Source: Lentisphaeria bacterium UBA7640
GTDB lineage: Bacteria; Verrucomicrobiota; Lentisphaeria; Victivallales; Victivallaceae
Direction of reading: 5' to 3'
Length of the DNA stretch: 26,719 nucleotides
Assembly (NCBI GenBank): GCA_002483765.1
Contig: DLIO01000071.1
Span: 5,594-32,312, forward strand
In this document: one piece after another, positions 24,690 to 26,719 of the stretch
Position numbering within the stretch: the first letter of the stretch is position 1
Layout of the letters: each line of letters begins with the position of its first letter
The notes under the pieces: generated by a model
What the model was told of the DNA's origin: nothing
Database searches by the model: none
Seen by the model: the letters and a program-made list of their open reading frames with translations, nothing else
Position numbers and translations under genes: made by a program

Positions 24690-25415
24690 TCACTTCAAAT
24701 TTTGCTTGATATTCCAAGGCCAGTCATACTGTGACGCACTGTTGGTAATGGATACTGTTAATACCGGAGCCACATGTGAGTCAACATAGGAAATCATTGT
24801 ATGGTTGTTATGGCCAGGTTTAGTAAGAGTGTTGTACGCTGAGCCCCATTGACTATTCGTGTCACTCCACATCAATTGTAGACTTGGTCGCTTTATTTGC
24901 AGAAGCTTCATTGTCTCATGATACCCCTGAAACGTTTTACTCAGAGCAAAAAAATTGTAACCATAAGAAGAGTTGTATGAATAACCAAGATGGTAACCTC
25001 CGCCATAAGGGTAATTAGCAGGATAGGATCTCATCGTCTTGTTCGCTCGTTTTGCAGGACAAATATATACGTCTGAGCGTATAATCGTGTTATAGTAATA
25101 GCCGTTCCCAGGCCTTTCCGAATAAGGGATATAAGATTGGTTTGCCAAATAGGGCTTGATTTTTCCTTGAGGATTGTTATGCCCGCTGAGATTCCCGGGA
25201 AACCACCCGTCATAATCGTCGAAATATAAATAGGTGGCGGACCCAATTTGCTTCAGATTACCTACGCATTTTATCTCCTTACCTTTGTCTCTAGCCTTAT
25301 TCAGTGCCGGCAATAACAGTGCCGCCAAAATGGCAATTATGGCAATCGTTATCAACAATTCAATCAAAGTGAACTTGTTACCCATCAACGACTTATGACT
25401 TTCCTGTTTCTTCAT
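24690..25415 (-). CDS. Prepilin-type pseudopilin with H-x9-D motif
   Basis: A 241-residue protein with a type IV prepilin-like leader: cleavage before F15 and the helper Glu at +5 (E19) in FTLIELLITIAIIAIL, which also forms the membrane helix. CVGNLKQIGSATYLYFDDYDG follows; the C-terminal segment has H-x9-D (HNNHTMISYVD), with Ser instead of the usual Gly after the Asp. This is the DUF1559-like, 'processing-associated H-X9-DG' type that Lentisphaerae, Planctomycetes and Verrucomicrobia carry in many copies, often near polysaccharide genes. Function is unproven; a surface or secretion-linked role with the secreted enzymes is plausible. GGAGA sits just before the ATG. Two tandem promoter modules lie upstream. 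Confidence 0.88.
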   Translation of the reverse strand: MKKQESHKSLMGNKFTLIELLITIAIIAILAALLLPALNKARDKGKEIKCVGNLKQIGSATYLYFDDYDGWFPGNLSGHNNPQGKIKPYLANQSYIPYSERPGNGYYYNTIIRSDVYICPAKRANKTMRSYPANYPYGGGYHLGYSYNSSYGYNFFALSKTFQGYHETMKLLQIKRPSLQLMWSDTNSQWGSAYNTLTKPGHNNHTMISYVDSHVAPVLTVSITNSASQYDWPWNIKQNLK

Positions 25416-25612
25416 TTTCTCCTTTCCTTCTATTGTTTTATTTTGTCAAATCGTAACAATTTTAGTGTTAAAAAATCGATTACTTCTACGCCTAGATGCC
25501 TGGGTCATTTTTTACGACATAGCCCTCCATAGTTAGATTTTTTTTCAAACATACCCATTTTGTCGCTAATGCTATCAATAAAACTCTCAAGTTACAATTC
25601 ATATTGCAAAAC

Positions 25613-25682
25613 CATTTTGTTACAAAATGTTTATTAAGTTTTATAATAACAACTAATATATAGCATGTTTTAAAAAAGTCAA
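25613..25682 (-). promoter_or_regulatory. Promoter module, copy B (pseudopilin side)
   Basis: Minus strand: TTGACT (25677-25682), 16-base spacer, TATATT (25655-25660), then exactly 25 bases to the perfect palindrome CATTTTGT-T-ACAAAATG (25613-25629). It resembles copy C over about 80 bases, including AAAAAGTCAACCC. A possible further decayed trace of the regulator start (TTTTGTTATTTAAC near 25736) follows. The leader to the pseudopilin ATG would be about 230 bases and holds no gene. Confidence 0.7.
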
Positions 25683-25828
25683 CCCCTCTTTTGAAAAAAA
25701 TGTGGTTTTTGTTGTGTGTCCTATTCATTCTCTAATTTTGTTATTTAACTTTTTGATACTAAACCTTACACCACATTAATCCATCAACAATTTCTCCGTG
25801 CATCATAAAACTATGCTTAAACCTCATT

Positions 25829-25896
25829 TTTTGTTATAAAATGTTTATTATGTCATGCGACAACAATCATTATATAACTTTTCCCGAAAAAGTCAA
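25829..25896 (-). promoter_or_regulatory. Promoter module, copy C (next to the DeoR gene)
   Basis: Minus strand: TTGACT (25891-25896), 16-base spacer, TATAAT (25869-25874), then 25 bases to TTTTGTTATAAAATG (25829-25843). It points away from the regulator gene, toward the pseudopilin operon, in tandem with copy B. Operator-like site and spacing match copies A and B. Binding by the adjacent DeoR-family protein is inference. Confidence 0.7.
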
Positions 25897-25932
25897 CCCT
25901 GTTTTTTAAAAAAGTTTGTATTTATTGTTTTT

Positions 25933-25947
25933 TGTTATATTTTAACA
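25933..25947. promoter_or_regulatory. Inverted repeat TGTTATATTTTAACA before the DeoR-family gene
   Basis: Identical to the 15-mer at 14074-14088 and ending three bases before the ATG at 25951. It contains TATATT, a possible -10 for the regulator gene; the transcript would then be nearly leaderless, which agrees with the absence of a Shine-Dalgarno sequence. It could also be an autoregulatory site. Confidence 0.45.
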
Positions 25948-25950
25948 TTT

Positions 25951-26697
25951 ATGAATATAAGACAACGAAATTTATTGAAGAAATTAAAAAAGCAGGGCTC
26001 ATTATCAATTGAAGATGAGGCCTCTGAACTCCAAGTCTCCTCGATGACGATAAGGAGAGATGTCCAGTTATTGATCGATCACGGCCTCGCTGTCAAGACG
26101 CAAGGTGGTGCGATTCCCCGAACAAATGATCCAGAACAATTATTCATTCAAGCAAAAGCTACTGACGCCCAACAACGCATTGCAATCAAAGCCGTTGAGT
26201 TGATCCCGGACAAAAGTTCTATTATGCTCAGTACCGGTTCTACCACACTTGAAATAGCACGTAAACTTGCAGTTTCAGGTAAACAGCTCTCCGTCGTCAC
26301 CAATTCATTGCCGATTGCCGCGACACTTTTCCAAACGAGTATTAAAGTAATACTGACCGGTGGCACTCTGCGTTCCAATTCGCTTGATCTAGTGGGTCCC
26401 ATCACAGAAAAAAATATCGACGAATATTATATTGACTTGCTATTCTCCGGATGTGACGGCGCAAAATCCGACGAAGGCTTCTTTACCAAGGATTTAGAAC
26501 TTGCGGAGATGGAACGCAAATCGGTGGAAAAGTCTCATAAAGTAATCATTGTTACCGAAAGTCATAAATTCAACAGTCCTTCCTTTGTCAAATTCGCATC
26601 GCCAGATGAGATCGGAACAGTAATCAGCGATTCCAAGCTTTCGGCTAAAGATCGGATCGAGCTGGAGAAACAGGGCATCGAAGTAATTGTCTGCTGA
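25951..26697 (+). CDS. DeoR-family sugar-responsive transcriptional regulator
   Basis: A 248-residue regulator. The winged helix-turn-helix covers about residues 1-57 (LSIEDEASELQVSSMTIRRD, then GLAVKTQGGAIP). The C-terminal DeoRC sensor domain has STGSTTLEIARKL, VVTNSLPIA, LTGGTLR, the LFSGCDGAKSDEGFFT segment and VTESHKF, the family's sugar-phosphate site. Such proteins are usually repressors released by a phosphorylated sugar intermediate. The start is ATG at 25951, where family members begin (MNIRQRNLLKKL); an in-frame ATG at 25855 would add 32 unlikely residues. No ribosome site is visible. It is divergent from the pseudopilin/glycosidase genes. A decayed paralogue start at 14092 lies at the aminotransferase operon, so it may control both blocks. 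Confidence 0.93.
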   Translation: MNIRQRNLLKKLKKQGSLSIEDEASELQVSSMTIRRDVQLLIDHGLAVKTQGGAIPRTNDPEQLFIQAKATDAQQRIAIKAVELIPDKSSIMLSTGSTTLEIARKLAVSGKQLSVVTNSLPIAATLFQTSIKVILTGGTLRSNSLDLVGPITEKNIDEYYIDLLFSGCDGAKSDEGFFTKDLELAEMERKSVEKSHKVIIVTESHKFNSPSFVKFASPDEIGTVISDSKLSAKDRIELEKQGIEVIVC

Positions 26698-26700
26698 AGA

Positions 26701-26719
26701 GTGCGAAGTGCGAAGTGCG
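26701..26719. repeat. GTGCGAA heptamers after the DeoR stop codon
   Basis: Two and a half copies of GTGCGAA start three bases after the stop codon and run to the window edge, so the array may be longer. Same heptamer and same place relative to a stop codon as at 14174-14215. Confidence 0.85.

Noticed and set aside
25492..25728. 78-codon ORF on the minus strand between pseudopilin and DeoR genes
   Set aside because: It covers promoter copy B, has low-complexity composition and no ribosome site; better explained as a chance frame.
25855..25950. 32-residue N-terminal extension of the DeoR-family protein
   Set aside because: It overlaps promoter copy C, family members start at MNIRQR, and the decayed copy aligns at that same codon.
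1..26719. tRNA, rRNA, integrase or transposase genes
   Set aside because: Read for conserved tRNA arms and recombinase motifs; none found, so no genomic island boundary is claimed despite the KilA-N remnant.

Overview
The window looks like a chromosomal piece of a Lentisphaerota-like (PVC superphylum) bacterium. The strongest clue is the gene at 24690-25415. It encodes a prepilin-type protein with the FTLIELL...LLPALNKAR start, a CVGNLKQIG segment and a C-terminal H-x9-D motif, a type greatly expanded in Lentisphaerae and relatives. It sits beside LamG, GH2-like, GH28-like and ceramidase-like genes, which are also common there. The phylum call is inference; Kiritimatiellota or another PVC lineage is possible.

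Left part (1-5750): a BASS-type transporter abutting a membrane-anchored metallophosphoesterase; a small protein made of two BFD-type [2Fe-2S] domains with its own good promoter; an intergenic stretch full of short tandem words (CACGAAT, CACGGAG, CATTCGTGAC, TCATTAGTG); a KilA-N gene broken by one nonsense codon and one frameshift but with promoter and ribosome site intact; and a DEAD-box RNA helicase with a basic N-terminal tail. A GC-rich palindrome follows the helicase.

Central part (5821-13958, all minus): a catabolic operon, transcribed in the order class III aminotransferase, GH28-like protein, Gfo/Idh/MocA oxidoreductase, ceramidase-like amidase, L-fucose-isomerase-like protein, then (after a 156-base gap) a second ceramidase-like amidase. 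The first five genes are joined by four successive ATGA stop/start overlaps. None has a signal peptide, so this looks like a cytoplasmic pathway for an imported, probably amide- or amine-bearing sugar. The substrate cannot be named from sequence.

Right part (14227-25415, all minus): pseudopilin, secreted LamG protein, very large secreted GH2-like enzyme, a GH20-like gene interrupted by a frameshift, and a complete CUT1-type sugar ABC importer (binding protein, two permeases, UgpC/MalK ATPase). Secreted glycan cleavage followed by import would feed the central operon. A DeoR-family regulator (25951-26697, plus) lies divergent at the right edge.

The most interesting structure is regulatory. 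Three copies of one promoter module occur: upstream of the aminotransferase operon, and twice in tandem between the pseudopilin and the DeoR gene. Each has a -35, a 16-base spacer, a -10, and a TTTTGTTA(C/T)AAAATG-type site exactly 25 bases downstream of the -10. The copy at the aminotransferase operon is followed by a decayed first ~75 bases of a second deoR gene. This points to duplication of a regulator/promoter unit and a DeoR regulon linking both gene blocks. Heptamer and other short-word repeats begin directly after several stop codons and form a second, unexplained layer.
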